A stretch of DNA of 42,625 bases from DASSKF01 sp035690725 (lineage in GTDB: Bacteria > Actinomycetota > Actinomycetes > Actinomycetales > Dermatophilaceae), in the NCBI GenBank assembly GCA_035690725.1, contig DASSKF010000078.1, positions 1 through 42,625 on the forward strand. Direction: 5' to 3'. The notes beneath the pieces were generated by a model. It was not told where the DNA came from. It worked only from the letters and a program-made list of their open reading frames with translations, and did not search any database. Both the position numbers and the translations under genes were made by a program. Below, in pieces: positions 1 through 7,964 of this stretch (positions are counted from its first letter, which is position 1; each line of letters starts with the position of its first letter).

Positions 1-52
1 CGAGCTCGCTGATGCGGGCAGCGCCGAGGACTCCGATCCGCAAGGGCTCCAT
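1..52 (-). CDS. Gfo/Idh/MocA family oxidoreductase, N-terminal fragment
   Basis: Only the first 17 codons lie in the window; the gene runs off the left edge. The visible N-terminus reads MEPLRIGVLGAARIS, which is the first beta strand and glycine-rich turn (GVLGAARI) of the NAD(P)-binding Rossmann fold typical of Gfo/Idh/MocA sugar or cyclitol dehydrogenases. The ATG lies 17 bases after the stop of the leftward PhyH-type dioxygenase gene, so the two are probably co-transcribed. The substrate cannot be inferred from this fragment. Family assignment rests on a short motif, so confidence is moderate. Confidence 0.6.
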   Translation of the reverse strand, partial: MEPLRIGVLGAARISEL

Positions 53-69
53 GCCGCCAGAGCCTACGG

Positions 70-1251
70 TCAACGGCTCACCCTCGAGGCAGCCCGCTCG
101 GCGAGGCGGTGGGCGAGCTCCTCGGCCGGCAGCTCCTCCCGCAGCGCCTCGGTGACCAGGGCCGCCTGGCTCTGCGGGGCGAGCCCGCCGACCGGCTGGT
201 CCCGGTCCAGGTTGGTGGGGAAGGCATAGCCCTCGGCGCTCGCCGCCACCACGTTTGCCACCTCGGCCGGACCCAGGCCGGAACGCTTGGCGGACAACAG
301 GGCCGGGTAGACCGCCGCGCACACCCGGGCCCGGTCGACCGTCTCCATGGCACGGCCGAACGCGGAGGAGACCTGCAACAGGTTCGCCATCCGCTTGATG
401 TCGGCGGACACGTTGGAACCGGCGGCGTGGAACAGCGCCGGGTTGAAGAAGACCGCGTCCCCCTTGGCCAGCGGCAGCTGGATGTGGTGGTGCACGAAGT
501 GCTCGGCGAACTCCGGGCGGCGCCAGGCGAGGTAGCCGGGCAGGTACTTCTGCGAGTGCGGCAGGTAGAGCGTCGGACCGCTCTCGACCGGCATGTCGAC
601 GTGGGCGACGGCGCCCTGCAGCGTGAGCACCGGCGAGAGCTGGTGCACGTGAACGGGATACGCCGCCGCGACCTCGTCGGACTGGAAGCCGAGGTGGTAG
701 TCACGGTGCACCGTCTGGCCCTCGCCGCCGGGGTTGACGACGTTGACCTGCGAGGTGACCTGGTAGCCCGGGCCCAGCCAGGCCGTCGACGTGAGGGCCA
801 CCAGGTCGTTGGCGTAGTACGAGACGAAGGTCTCGGGGTGCTCGATCGCCAGCTTCTCCAAGGCGTTCCAGACGCGGTCATTCGCGCCCGGCTTGGCGAA
901 GTGGTCACCTGCCTGCACGCCGCTCGCCCGCTGCTGGGCGATGAGGTCGTTGAACGCGTCGGTGGCCGCGTCGACCACCGACGGCGCGAAGGCCCCTTGG
1001 AAGACCACGATCCCCGGTCCCTGCGAGAACGCGTGCGCCAGCTCGGCCATCACGGCGCGGCGCCCGTCCTCGCCGGCCACCGCCTCGCGCACCCGCGCCG
1101 ACTCGTAGACGACCACCTGCTGCTCCACACCGTTCGCGTGCGGGTAGTCCTCGAGGCGCGTCTGCTCGGCCACCACGTCGAGCAGGTCCTCGAGCCGGAC
1201 GTCCTCCGGGGAGAGCCACGCGGCGTGCTGGGCGGGCGACTGGACGGTCAT
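70..1251 (-). CDS. Phytanoyl-CoA dioxygenase (PhyH) family protein
   Basis: A 393-residue protein of the PhyH family, non-haem iron(II), 2-oxoglutarate-dependent oxygenases that hydroxylate organic substrates. The iron-binding facial triad is visible: HRD at residues 182-184 (His182, Asp184) and a distal His near 275 in FNPALFHAAGSN, with an Arg near 287 that could bind 2-oxoglutarate. The start at 1251 is chosen because GGAGG sits 5 bases upstream and the longer reading frame has an unstructured N-terminus. The gene precedes a Gfo/Idh/MocA oxidoreductase and is divergent from a LacI regulator, suggesting a catabolic cluster for a small polar compound. The actual substrate is unknown; bacterial PhyH proteins act on many compounds besides phytanoyl-CoA. 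Confidence 0.85.
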   Translation of the reverse strand: MTVQSPAQHAAWLSPEDVRLEDLLDVVAEQTRLEDYPHANGVEQQVVVYESARVREAVAGEDGRRAVMAELAHAFSQGPGIVVFQGAFAPSVVDAATDAFNDLIAQQRASGVQAGDHFAKPGANDRVWNALEKLAIEHPETFVSYYANDLVALTSTAWLGPGYQVTSQVNVVNPGGEGQTVHRDYHLGFQSDEVAAAYPVHVHQLSPVLTLQGAVAHVDMPVESGPTLYLPHSQKYLPGYLAWRRPEFAEHFVHHHIQLPLAKGDAVFFNPALFHAAGSNVSADIKRMANLLQVSSAFGRAMETVDRARVCAAVYPALLSAKRSGLGPAEVANVVAASAEGYAFPTNLDRDQPVGGLAPQSQAALVTEALREELPAEELAHRLAERAASRVSR

Positions 1252-1369
1252 CGGATCCTCCGTGGTCGGTGACGGGATCGGCGTTGCCCACCAGCATTCC
1301 CGCCGGCCTCCGGACGGACCACCCCTGCAGGGCCTCAAAAAGACCTCACGGCGCCCCTATCCTGCCGGT

Positions 1370-2410
1370 ATGCCCGGAGCCCACCGCATCCGTGACATCG
1401 CCGAGCAGGCGGGGCTCAGCCCCGCGACGGTCGACCGGGTGCTGCACCGCCGCCCGGGCGTCAGCCCGCGCGCGGTCCGCCAGGTGGAGCAGGCCCTGCT
1501 GGACCTGGACCAGCAGCAGAGCCAGCTGCGGCTCGGCGCACGCACCCTCATGCTCGACGTCGTCGTGCAGGCGCCCGGCCGGTTCAGCTCCGCGGTCCGG
1601 CAGGCGCTCGAGGCCGAGCTGGGCAGCGCCCGCCCGGCCGCGGTCCGCGCCAGGTTCGACCTGCGCGAGAGCGGCGACGTCGCCGACCTCGTCGACGGGC
1701 TCGACCGGGTGGGCGGTCGGGGCCGCACCAGCCACGGCGTGCTGCTCAAGGCGCCGGACCACCCGGACGTGGCCGCGGCGGTCGACCGGCTCGCCGCCCG
1801 GGGCATCCCGGTGGTCACCCTCGTCACGGACGTCCGCGACTGCGCCCGGGTGGCTTACGTCGGACTGGACAACGCCTCGGCGGGTGAGACCGCGGCATAC
1901 CTCGTCGACCGGTGGCTGGGCGGGCGCCCGGGGGCGGTGCTCGCCACGGTGAGCCGATCGTCGTTCTTCGGCGAGCGGGAGCGGCGGGAGGCCTTCGTGG
2001 AGCGCCTGTCCCAGCTGGCACCGCAGCGGACCGTGGTGGCGACCGGTGAGGCGGACGGCCTGGACGCGTCGATGCGGCAGGTCGTGCGGGAGGCCCTGGC
2101 GGGCCGTCCCGACGTCGTCGCCGTCTACTCCATCGGTGGCGGCAACCGGGCGATCGTCGACGAGCTGGCACGGGCAGGCCGCAGTGACGTCGTGGTCGTC
2201 GCTCACGACCTCGACCGGGACAACGTGGAGCTGCTGCGGCGGGGCGCGGTGAGCGTGGTGCTGCACCACGACCTGCACAGCGACATGCGCGCGGCAGTCC
2301 GGCAGGTGCTGCGGCACCACCGCCTCGCGCCCGGTGCGCCGACCTCGGTCCACGCGACGGTCGAGGTGGTGACCCCGTTCAACCTGCCCCCGCGCCGGGC
2401 AGTTCGCTGA
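1370..2410 (+). CDS. LacI family transcriptional regulator
   Basis: A 346-residue DNA-binding repressor of the LacI/GalR type. Residues about 5-50 form the helix-turn-helix and hinge (RIRDIAEQAGLSPATVDRVL), followed by a periplasmic-binding-protein-like effector domain. That domain has recognisable strand/turn segments such as VVTLVTDV, YVGLDNASAGETAAYL and VVVVAHDL. The ATG at 1370 is chosen because it begins right at the HTH; an upstream in-frame extension to 1262 would encode low-complexity sequence across the divergent promoter. It lies between the leftward PhyH/Gfo genes and the rightward ABC importer operon, so it may control either. The effector is probably a sugar or cyclitol, but this is not shown by the sequence. 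Confidence 0.9.
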   Translation: MPGAHRIRDIAEQAGLSPATVDRVLHRRPGVSPRAVRQVEQALLDLDQQQSQLRLGARTLMLDVVVQAPGRFSSAVRQALEAELGSARPAAVRARFDLRESGDVADLVDGLDRVGGRGRTSHGVLLKAPDHPDVAAAVDRLAARGIPVVTLVTDVRDCARVAYVGLDNASAGETAAYLVDRWLGGRPGAVLATVSRSSFFGERERREAFVERLSQLAPQRTVVATGEADGLDASMRQVVREALAGRPDVVAVYSIGGGNRAIVDELARAGRSDVVVVAHDLDRDNVELLRRGAVSVVLHHDLHSDMRAAVRQVLRHHRLAPGAPTSVHATVEVVTPFNLPPRRAVR

Positions 2411-2422
2411 ATCGTCAACAAC

Positions 2423-2441
2423 CTCGGCCGACGCGGCCGGG
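2423..2441 (+). terminator. Possible short hairpin after the LacI-family gene
   Basis: Stem CTCGGCCG (2423-2430) and CGGCCGGG (2434-2441) around a 3-base loop, 13 bases after the regulator's stop. No U-run follows. It could end the regulator transcript or attenuate read-through into the importer genes. Confidence 0.3.
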
Positions 2442-2543
2442 AACTGAGTCCCCGGCGTCCCCCACCTCGCGCGGCTGACGGTGCATCATTCTGCTCGTGC
2501 CCTGGACCACCTCGGAGTTTTCCCACGCCCCGCGGGCGGCGGT

Positions 2544-3485
2544 ATGACTGCCGACACGAGGACGGCGCCGGCCTCCGGCGCAGTCCGGTCGCGCCGGCAC
2601 CGGGGGCCGAGCGCGCGCGAGCGGATGTCGGCCTTCGGCTACCTCGTCCCGGCGCTCGTCGTCTTCGGGCTGTTCATGTTCTGGCCGCTGGTGCGGTCGG
2701 TGATCCTGTCCTTCCAGGGAACCGACATCATCGGGCGCCCCGGCGGCTGGGTCGGCCTGAGCAACTACGCCCGCCTGTTCAGCGACCCCGGCTTCCTCAA
2801 GGTGGTCTGGGTGACCGCCGGCTTCACCGTCATGACGGTCCTCCCCAGCATCTTCGTCGCCCTCGTCATGGCGCTGCTGCTGCAGGGACGGATCCGCGGG
2901 GTGCGGTTCTTCCGCACGACGTTCGCACTGCCGTTCGCGTTCTCGGTGGCGACGGCCTCGGTCGTGTTCCAGGTCCTCTACAACCCGGCTTCGGGTGTGC
3001 TCAACGGGCTGCTCTCCTACGTCGGTGTCGACCCGGTCCGCTGGCTGACCGACCCGAGCAACGCCCTCATCGCGGTGTCCGCGGCGACCGTGTGGATGCA
3101 GCTGGGCTACAACCTGCTCATCCTCAGCGCCGGGCTCGGTGCGGTGCCGGAGGACATCCTCGAGGCCGCCCGCCTCGACGGCGCCCGCGGGTGGCGGCTG
3201 CAGCGGTCCGTGATCATCCCCCTCATCACGCCCCAGCTGTTCTTCCTCATCGTCACCGGAACGATCCACTCGCTGCAGAGCTTCGGCCAGATCCACATCC
3301 TCACCCGGGGCGGGCCGGAGGACGCCACGACGACGCTGGTCTACTCGATCTACGAGCAGGCGTTCGCCTACAACAACTCCAACTTCGGTTACGCCTCGGC
3401 CCAGGCGCTGGTCCTGCTGCTCGTGGTGCTGCTCATCACCGCGATCCAGTTCGGGGTCCTCGAGCGGCGGGTGTTCTACCGGTGA
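2544..3485 (+). CDS. ugpA: ABC transporter permease, UgpA-like (glycerol-3-phosphate/sugar importer)
   Basis: A 313-residue inner-membrane permease of the CUT1 importer family. A basic N-terminal tail is followed by about six hydrophobic segments, the first near residues 34-52 (YLVPALVVFGLFMFWPLV). The cytoplasmic EAA loop, which docks on the ATPase, is visible as EAARLDGARGWRLQ about 100 residues from the C-terminus. The ATG at 2544 avoids an unlikely N-terminal extension from 2481. Its stop overlaps the GTG of the next permease (GTGA), so the two are translationally coupled. The UgpA label rests mainly on the neighbouring solute-binding protein, which resembles UgpB; no ATPase gene is present, so a shared ATPase encoded elsewhere is likely. 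Confidence 0.8.
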   Translation: MTADTRTAPASGAVRSRRHRGPSARERMSAFGYLVPALVVFGLFMFWPLVRSVILSFQGTDIIGRPGGWVGLSNYARLFSDPGFLKVVWVTAGFTVMTVLPSIFVALVMALLLQGRIRGVRFFRTTFALPFAFSVATASVVFQVLYNPASGVLNGLLSYVGVDPVRWLTDPSNALIAVSAATVWMQLGYNLLILSAGLGAVPEDILEAARLDGARGWRLQRSVIIPLITPQLFFLIVTGTIHSLQSFGQIHILTRGGPEDATTTLVYSIYEQAFAYNNSNFGYASAQALVLLLVVLLITAIQFGVLERRVFYR

Positions 3486-4309
3486 GGCGCGGCCGCGGCG
3501 ACGCGGGTCCCGGGACCTACATCGGCCTGGCCGTCCTGTTCGTCATCGTCTTCTTCCCCGTCTACTACGGGGTGGTCGGCAGCTTCATGGGCCCGGCCGA
3601 CATCAACTCCTACCCCCCGTCGCTGTGGCCGGTGCACGGCTTCGTGCCGCAGAACTACCACGACGTGGTCACCCTGATCCCCCTCGGCCAGCAGTACCTC
3701 AACAGCGTCCTGCAGACCGCGGCGATCACCATCGGGCAGCTCGTCACCGGCGCACTGGCGGCGTACGCCTTTGTCTTCCTCCCCCTGAAGTGGCGTGGAT
3801 TCTGGTTCGCCGTCTTCCTGTCGACGATGATGATCCCCTACGAGTCGATCATCATCCCGAACTACCTGCTGATCTCCGACCTCGGCCTGAAGGACACCGT
3901 TGCCGGGCTGGCGCTGCCGTTCCTCGCGCACGGCTTCGCGGCGTTCCTGCTGCGGCAGGCCTTCATGTCCTTCCCGATGGAGCTGCGCGACGCGGCCCGG
4001 GTGGACGGGTGCGGCCACTTCCGCTTCCTGTTCTCGATCCTGTTGCCGCTCAGCCGCCCCACCCTCGCCGCCCTCGGGATCTACTGCGCGCTCAACGCCT
4101 GGAACCAGTACTTCTGGCCACTGCTGATCACGACCAAGGCGGAGAACCAGACGATCCAGATCGGCATCGGGCAATTGCAGTCGGCGGACGCCGACCGGCC
4201 GGGAATGGTGCTGGCCGGCGTCGTGCTGGCGCTGCTGCCCACCCTGCTGCTCGTGGTCTTCGGCCAGCGGTTCATCGTCCGCGGACTCACCGCCGGGGCG
4301 GTCAAGTGA
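3482..4309 (+). CDS. ugpE: ABC transporter permease, UgpE-like
   Basis: A 275-residue second permease of the CUT1 importer. It starts with GTG overlapping the stop of the first permease by four bases, which fixes the start well. Hydrophobic segments begin near residue 13 (YIGLAVLFVIVFFPVYYGVV), and the EAA loop is visible as ELRDAARVDGCGHFRFLF about 85 residues before the end. Together the two permeases would form the heterodimeric membrane channel. The solute-binding lipoprotein gene follows after 68 bases. Any reading of this frame beginning further upstream is antisense or shadow sequence of the first permease. Confidence 0.82.
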   Translation: MRRGRGDAGPGTYIGLAVLFVIVFFPVYYGVVGSFMGPADINSYPPSLWPVHGFVPQNYHDVVTLIPLGQQYLNSVLQTAAITIGQLVTGALAAYAFVFLPLKWRGFWFAVFLSTMMIPYESIIIPNYLLISDLGLKDTVAGLALPFLAHGFAAFLLRQAFMSFPMELRDAARVDGCGHFRFLFSILLPLSRPTLAALGIYCALNAWNQYFWPLLITTKAENQTIQIGIGQLQSADADRPGMVLAGVVLALLPTLLLVVFGQRFIVRGLTAGAVK

Positions 4310-4377
4310 CCCGCGCGCAGCGCAGCCGAGCACACGGCATACCGACAAGTGCAGACCGACAAGTGAAGGAGACCGAC

Positions 4378-5778
4378 GTGACACGCAGGACCAACGGGCG
4401 GCGCCGGATGGCGGCCGCGGTCGCCGGGCTGGGGGCCGTCTCGCTCGCGCTCAGTGCGTGCGGTGGTGGCGGCAGCGGCACGGCCGAGGGGGCGGACGCG
4501 CCGTCCACCAACGCGCTCAAGGACGCCAAGGGCGTCACCAAGGTGACCTTCTGGCACTCCATGGACGGCACCAACGCCGAGGTGCTGACCAAGCTCGTGA
4601 AGATGTTCAACAAGGAGCACCAGGGCGACATCAAGGTCGAGGCGGCGTACGTCGGCAAGTACGACGACGCGATCGCCAAGTACAAGGCCTCGATCCAGAG
4701 CGAGTCGACGCCGGACGTCGTGCAGATCTACGACATCGGCACCCGGTTCATGATCGACGCCGGGCAGGTCGTCCCGATGCAGAGCTTCATCGACCGCGAC
4801 AAGCTCGACATGTCCGACCTGCAGCCGAACATCGCCGGCTACTACAGCGTCGACGACAAGCTGTGGTCGATGCCGTTCAACACCTCGATGCCGGTCCTGT
4901 ACTACAACAAGGACCTGTTCACGAAGGCCGGGCTCGACCCCAACGACCCGCCGGCCACGCTCGACGAGATCCGCCAGGACGCCGAGAAGCTGTCGAAGAA
5001 GAACGGCGGACCGGCGAAGTACGGCTTCGGCGCCGCGATCTACGGCTGGTTCATCGAGCAGTTCATCGCCGCGAACGGAGACCTGTACTGCAACAAGGGC
5101 AACGGGCGCGACGGCAAGGCCACCGAGGTGCTGTTCGACCAGGGCAGCTCGGTCAAGGTGATCCAGTGGTGGCAGAAGATGCTGCAGGACGGCCTCGCCG
5201 CCAACACCGGCCGGGAGACGACCGCCGCCCAGAACGCCTTCAAGAGCGGGCAGGTGGCGATGAACCTCGAGTCGACCGGCACGCTCGGCGGCTACCAGGA
5301 GGCCGCGAAGGCGTCCGGCTTCGAGCTGGGGGTGGCGAACTACCCGCAGCTGACGAAGAGCAAGAGCGGCCCGATCATCGGCGGTGCCTCGCTGTGGATC
5401 GACGGCGAGGGCCACAGCGACGCCAAGCAGGAGGCGTCGTGGGAGTTCGTGAAGTTCCTCGCCGAGCCGCACAGCCAGGCGATCTGGCACACCGGCACCG
5501 GCTACTTCCCGATCTCCAAGGGCGCCCTCAACGACCCGATGGACGTCAAGTGGCGCAAGAAGTACCCGCAGTTCGACGTCGCGGTGAAGCAGCTGGAGAA
5601 CACCGAGCTCACCAAGGCCACCCAGGGCTGCCTGCTCGGCGTCATGCCGCAGGCGCGCAAGGCCGCTGAGGACGGGTTGGAGAAGGCGCTGAACGGTGCG
5701 GACGTGCAGAAGGCGATGAGCCAGGCAGCCGACTCCGTGAAGCCGGCCATCGAGCAGTACAACCAGTCCACCTCCTGA
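4378..5778 (+). CDS. ugpB: Extracellular solute-binding lipoprotein, UgpB-like
   Basis: A 466-residue solute-binding protein of family 1, attached to the outer face of the membrane as a lipoprotein. The N-terminus has RRTNGRRR, a hydrophobic stretch and the lipobox LSAC. The GTG start is preceded by GAAGGAG with correct spacing. Segments such as FWHSMDGTNAEV, PFNTSMPVLYYNKDLF, IIGGASLWI and WHTGTGYFPISK recall the E. coli glycerol-3-phosphate binding protein UgpB closely, more than maltose or lactose binders. It follows the two permeases in the same operon and precedes a secreted glycerophosphodiester phosphodiesterase, which supports a glycerol-3-phosphate or glycerophosphodiester substrate. 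The identification is from remembered family features, not an alignment. Confidence 0.85.
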   Translation: MTRRTNGRRRMAAAVAGLGAVSLALSACGGGGSGTAEGADAPSTNALKDAKGVTKVTFWHSMDGTNAEVLTKLVKMFNKEHQGDIKVEAAYVGKYDDAIAKYKASIQSESTPDVVQIYDIGTRFMIDAGQVVPMQSFIDRDKLDMSDLQPNIAGYYSVDDKLWSMPFNTSMPVLYYNKDLFTKAGLDPNDPPATLDEIRQDAEKLSKKNGGPAKYGFGAAIYGWFIEQFIAANGDLYCNKGNGRDGKATEVLFDQGSSVKVIQWWQKMLQDGLAANTGRETTAAQNAFKSGQVAMNLESTGTLGGYQEAAKASGFELGVANYPQLTKSKSGPIIGGASLWIDGEGHSDAKQEASWEFVKFLAEPHSQAIWHTGTGYFPISKGALNDPMDVKWRKKYPQFDVAVKQLENTELTKATQGCLLGVMPQARKAAEDGLEKALNGADVQKAMSQAADSVKPAIEQYNQSTS

Positions 5779-5819
5779 CCGGGTGGATCGGCCGGCGCCC
5801 CGGGACAGTTCTCGGGGAC

Positions 5820-5863
5820 GTTGCGGCCGGAGCGTGACGTATGGGTCACGCTTCGGCCGCAAC
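5820..5863. terminator. Long hairpin after ugpB-like gene
   Basis: Two 19-base arms (5820-5838 and 5845-5863) are complementary at 18 positions with one G-T pair, around a 6-base loop (GTATGG). The arms begin GTTGC and end GCAAC. It lies 41 bases after the solute-binding protein stop and just before the phosphodiesterase gene, so it probably ends or attenuates the importer transcript. No U-run follows, as is common in GC-rich actinomycetes. Two other long palindromes in the window share the outer GTTGC/GCAAC. Confidence 0.65.
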
Positions 5864-5893
5864 TCCGCGGTGCCGGCGCGGCGGCGATCCGGT

Positions 5894-6703
5894 ATGCCGG
5901 CAACGCTCGCCCGGGCGGTCACGGTCACCCTGGCGGCGTCGGTGGTGCTCGCCGGGTGCGGCGGTGACGCCCCGGCGCTGGGGCGTGCGGCGTGGACGGG
6001 GTGCGGCCCGCCCGTCATCGCCCACCGGGGTGAGCCGTCGGCGGCGCCGGAGGAGTCGATGCGCAGCTTCCGCGCCGCGGTGCGACACGGCGCCGAGGTG
6101 CTCGAGGGCGATGTCCACTTCACCCGGGACGGCCACCCGGTGCTGATCCACGACGACACGGTGGACCGCACCACGAACGGCACCGGACGGGTGGACCACC
6201 AAACCCTCGCCGAGGTCCGGCGGCTCGACTCCGGCGCCGGCACGCAGGTGCCGAGGCTCGGCGAGCTGCTCGACCTCGCCCGGCAGCAGGACCTGCGCCT
6301 CGTGCTGGAGCTCAAGCAGCCGCACGCCACGCGCCGTCAGGTGCGCGCCTTCTGGCACGCGGTGCAGCGCCGTGGTGACGCCGACCAGGTGACCGTGGAG
6401 TCGTTCCACCCGGAGAACCTGCGGCTGACCAGATCGGTGGCGCCGCAGGCCGAGACCGCCCTGATCACGTCCACACCGGTGCCGGCGTCCCGGGCGGCTG
6501 ACCTCGGGGAGGCGATCATCCCGTCGATCGATGTCGCGGACCGGGGCCGGGTCCGGCAGTGGCACGGGGCGGGACTCGAGGTCTGGGTCTGGACGGCCGA
6601 CACCCGGCAGGACTGGCGCCGTGCGCGATCGGCCGGGGTGGACGGCGTGATGACCAACCGCACGGAGGCCTACGTGGACTGGATCGACGCCGGCTGCCGG
6701 TGA
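5894..6703 (+). CDS. Glycerophosphodiester phosphodiesterase, lipoprotein
   Basis: A 269-residue GDPD-family enzyme that hydrolyses glycerophosphodiesters to glycerol-3-phosphate and an alcohol. The N-terminus is a lipoprotein signal with lipobox VLAGC, so it should act on the outer face of the membrane. Family motifs are visible: IAHRGEPSAAPEESMRSF (catalytic His-Arg and the Glu region), LEGDVHFTRDGHPVLIHDDT (metal-binding Glu/Asp and the second catalytic His), and a C-terminal VWTADTRQDWRRARSAGVDGVMTN. The ATG at 5894 is chosen as the first start that gives a clean signal peptide. It follows the UgpAEB-like importer after a long hairpin. The pairing suggests extracellular release of glycerol-3-phosphate followed by uptake. 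Confidence 0.9.
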   Translation: MPATLARAVTVTLAASVVLAGCGGDAPALGRAAWTGCGPPVIAHRGEPSAAPEESMRSFRAAVRHGAEVLEGDVHFTRDGHPVLIHDDTVDRTTNGTGRVDHQTLAEVRRLDSGAGTQVPRLGELLDLARQQDLRLVLELKQPHATRRQVRAFWHAVQRRGDADQVTVESFHPENLRLTRSVAPQAETALITSTPVPASRAADLGEAIIPSIDVADRGRVRQWHGAGLEVWVWTADTRQDWRRARSAGVDGVMTNRTEAYVDWIDAGCR

Positions 6704-6775
6704 GCCGAGCGGCTGCCGTCCGCTCGGCAGCGGCCGGAGAACGTCCGGAACCCGGGCGGCGCCACGGTGACGCGA

Positions 6776-6793
6776 TGTCAAGGAGACTTGACA
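6776..6793. promoter_or_regulatory. Operator palindrome 1 upstream of XRE gene
   Basis: A perfect 18-bp palindrome TGTCAAG-GAGA-CTTGACA. The same half-sites recur 29 bp downstream. Paired identical palindromes directly before a small helix-turn-helix gene suggest autoregulation by that protein. Inference only. Confidence 0.65.
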
Positions 6794-6804
6794 CCACCCC
6801 GACG

Positions 6805-6822
6805 TGTCAAGCACCCTTGACA
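6805..6822. promoter_or_regulatory. Operator palindrome 2, abutting the XRE start codon
   Basis: A perfect 18-bp palindrome TGTCAAG-CACC-CTTGACA with the same 7-base half-sites as the site at 6776-6793. It ends one base before the GTG start of the XRE gene, so protein bound here would block transcription or sit over the start region. Confidence 0.65.
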
Positions 6823-6823
6823 G

Positions 6824-7015
6824 GTGTGGAACCAGGTGCGCGAGCTGCGGCAGGCGGCCGGCCTGTCGCAGGCGGCACTGGGCGAGCAGCTCGGGGTGTC
6901 ACGGCAGACCGTGATCGCGATCGAGACGGGTCGCTACGACCCCTCCCTGCGCCTGGCGCTGCGCATCGGCCGGCACTTCGGCCGGCCGGTGGAGGACATC
7001 TTCGACGACCGTTGA
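6824..7015 (+). CDS. Small XRE-family (HTH_3) transcriptional regulator
   Basis: A 63-residue protein that is almost entirely one Cro/CI-type helix-turn-helix: VRELRQAAGLSQAALGEQLGVSRQTVIAIETGRYDPSLRLALRIGRHFG. The ending VEDIF matches the common short family typified by Bacillus YozG-like regulators. These usually lie next to small membrane proteins, as here. No strong ribosome-binding site precedes the GTG, and the second operator palindrome reaches to within one base of it. A leaderless or very short-leader transcript would be consistent with this. Predicted role: autoregulated repressor of itself and of the downstream membrane protein. Confidence 0.88.
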   Translation: MWNQVRELRQAAGLSQAALGEQLGVSRQTVIAIETGRYDPSLRLALRIGRHFGRPVEDIFDDR

Positions 7016-7106
7016 CACCACGACGGTCCCGACAGCACGGGAGGTGGCGATGACCAGCACGGGGGCGCAACTGCGCACCGCAGACCAGCAGCACTCGGGA
7101 GGTGAC

Positions 7107-7505
7107 ATGGCAGGCCGCGGCAACGGGTCGTCATACGTGGGGGTGATCGTGGTCTGCGTGGTCGCGGGCCTGGCCTATCTCGGCATCGGGCTCGCGACGG
7201 GGCAGACCGGGTTCGGCCTGGTCGGGCTGGCGATCATGCTCGGCTACGCCCTGGTGCTCACGGTGTTCCGGCACCGCAGCGAGGCGGTGGGCATGCTGGC
7301 CGGCGAGACGACGGACGAGCGGCGCCGTGACCTCAACACCCGCGCCACCGCGTTCACCGGCAGCGTGCTGGCGGTCGTGCTGGTCGTCGGGTTCATGGTG
7401 AGCCTCGCGATCGGCTCGGAGCTGGCGAGCACCTTCGCCTGGCTCGCGGCGCTCGGCGCCGTCGCCTACGCGGCCGCGCTCGCCTGGCTGTCCCGGCACG
7501 GCTGA
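7107..7505 (+). CDS. Small membrane protein, DUF2178-like
   Basis: A 132-residue integral membrane protein with about four hydrophobic segments arranged in two pairs around a cytoplasmic loop. The loop has TTDERRRDLNTRATAFTGS, the hallmark of DUF2178-type proteins found beside small XRE regulators. Two starts are possible. ATG 7107 is preceded by GGGAGGTGAC at good spacing and begins just before the first membrane segment; ATG 7050 also has GGGAGG and would add 19 hydrophilic residues. I prefer 7107. Biological function is unknown; association with the XRE gene suggests a two-gene unit. Confidence 0.75.
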   Translation: MAGRGNGSSYVGVIVVCVVAGLAYLGIGLATGQTGFGLVGLAIMLGYALVLTVFRHRSEAVGMLAGETTDERRRDLNTRATAFTGSVLAVVLVVGFMVSLAIGSELASTFAWLAALGAVAYAAALAWLSRHG

Positions 7506-7511
7506 GCGACG

Positions 7512-7529
7512 CCCGCCGGGGCCGGTGGG
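7512..7529. terminator. Possible hairpin between convergent genes
   Basis: CCCGCCGG (7512-7519) can pair with CCGGTGGG (7522-7529) with one G-T pair. It lies exactly between two convergent genes ending at 7505 and 7530 and could stop transcription both ways. The short loop makes this uncertain. Confidence 0.3.
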
Positions 7530-7907
7530 TCAGCTCGCGGTGAGGGCGATGAGCGCGACCACGACGAGCGCGGTGGCACCGAGGCCGACCGCGGCGGCCA
7601 GCGTGCCGTGCAGCACCGCCCGGATCGCGGTCCGCCGCTCCAGCAGCCGGATCACGAGCAACCCGAGCAGCAGCGACACGATGAGCCCCGGGATCCCGAA
7701 CGTCGACCCGCCCAGCGACAGCGCGTCGCGCACCGTGGGCGTGCACCCCTCGTCAGCGAACCCGCAGGCGGTCCCCGAGGCGGGCACCAGGGCGAGCGCG
7801 ACCCGCCAGAGCACGACGACGAGCACGATCCAGCCGACCATCACCAGGGCCGCGATCCCGGCCGCGCCCGAGCGCGGGGGCCGGGGGTGCTGGTCGTAGG
7901 GGGTCAC
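7530..7907 (-). CDS. Hypothetical membrane protein, 125 aa
   Basis: Not recognised as a named family. The 125-residue product has a short Pro/Arg-rich N-terminus (MTPYDQHPRPPRSG) and three hydrophobic stretches: near residues 15-42, 68-86 and 98-124. The loop between the first two contains two Cys (ACGFADEGC), which could form a disulfide if extracytoplasmic. The start is a GTG at 7905-7907. The gene runs leftward from the region after the MATE transporter end and converges on the DUF2178-like gene. Coding bias (GC at third positions in this frame) supports a real gene. Confidence 0.65.
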   Translation of the reverse strand: MTPYDQHPRPPRSGAAGIAALVMVGWIVLVVVLWRVALALVPASGTACGFADEGCTPTVRDALSLGGSTFGIPGLIVSLLLGLLVIRLLERRTAIRAVLHGTLAAAVGLGATALVVVALIALTAS

Positions 7908-7964
7908 CCGGTCATCCTCGCAGCCGCGCGGGGCGGGCCGACCGCCCGCCTCCGGGGGCCGTGC

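Noticed and set aside
4081..6330. Leftward 749-codon open frame opposite the ugpB-like gene
   Set aside because: It runs across the solute-binding protein and phosphodiesterase genes and their hairpin, with no family motif and composition typical of antisense frames.
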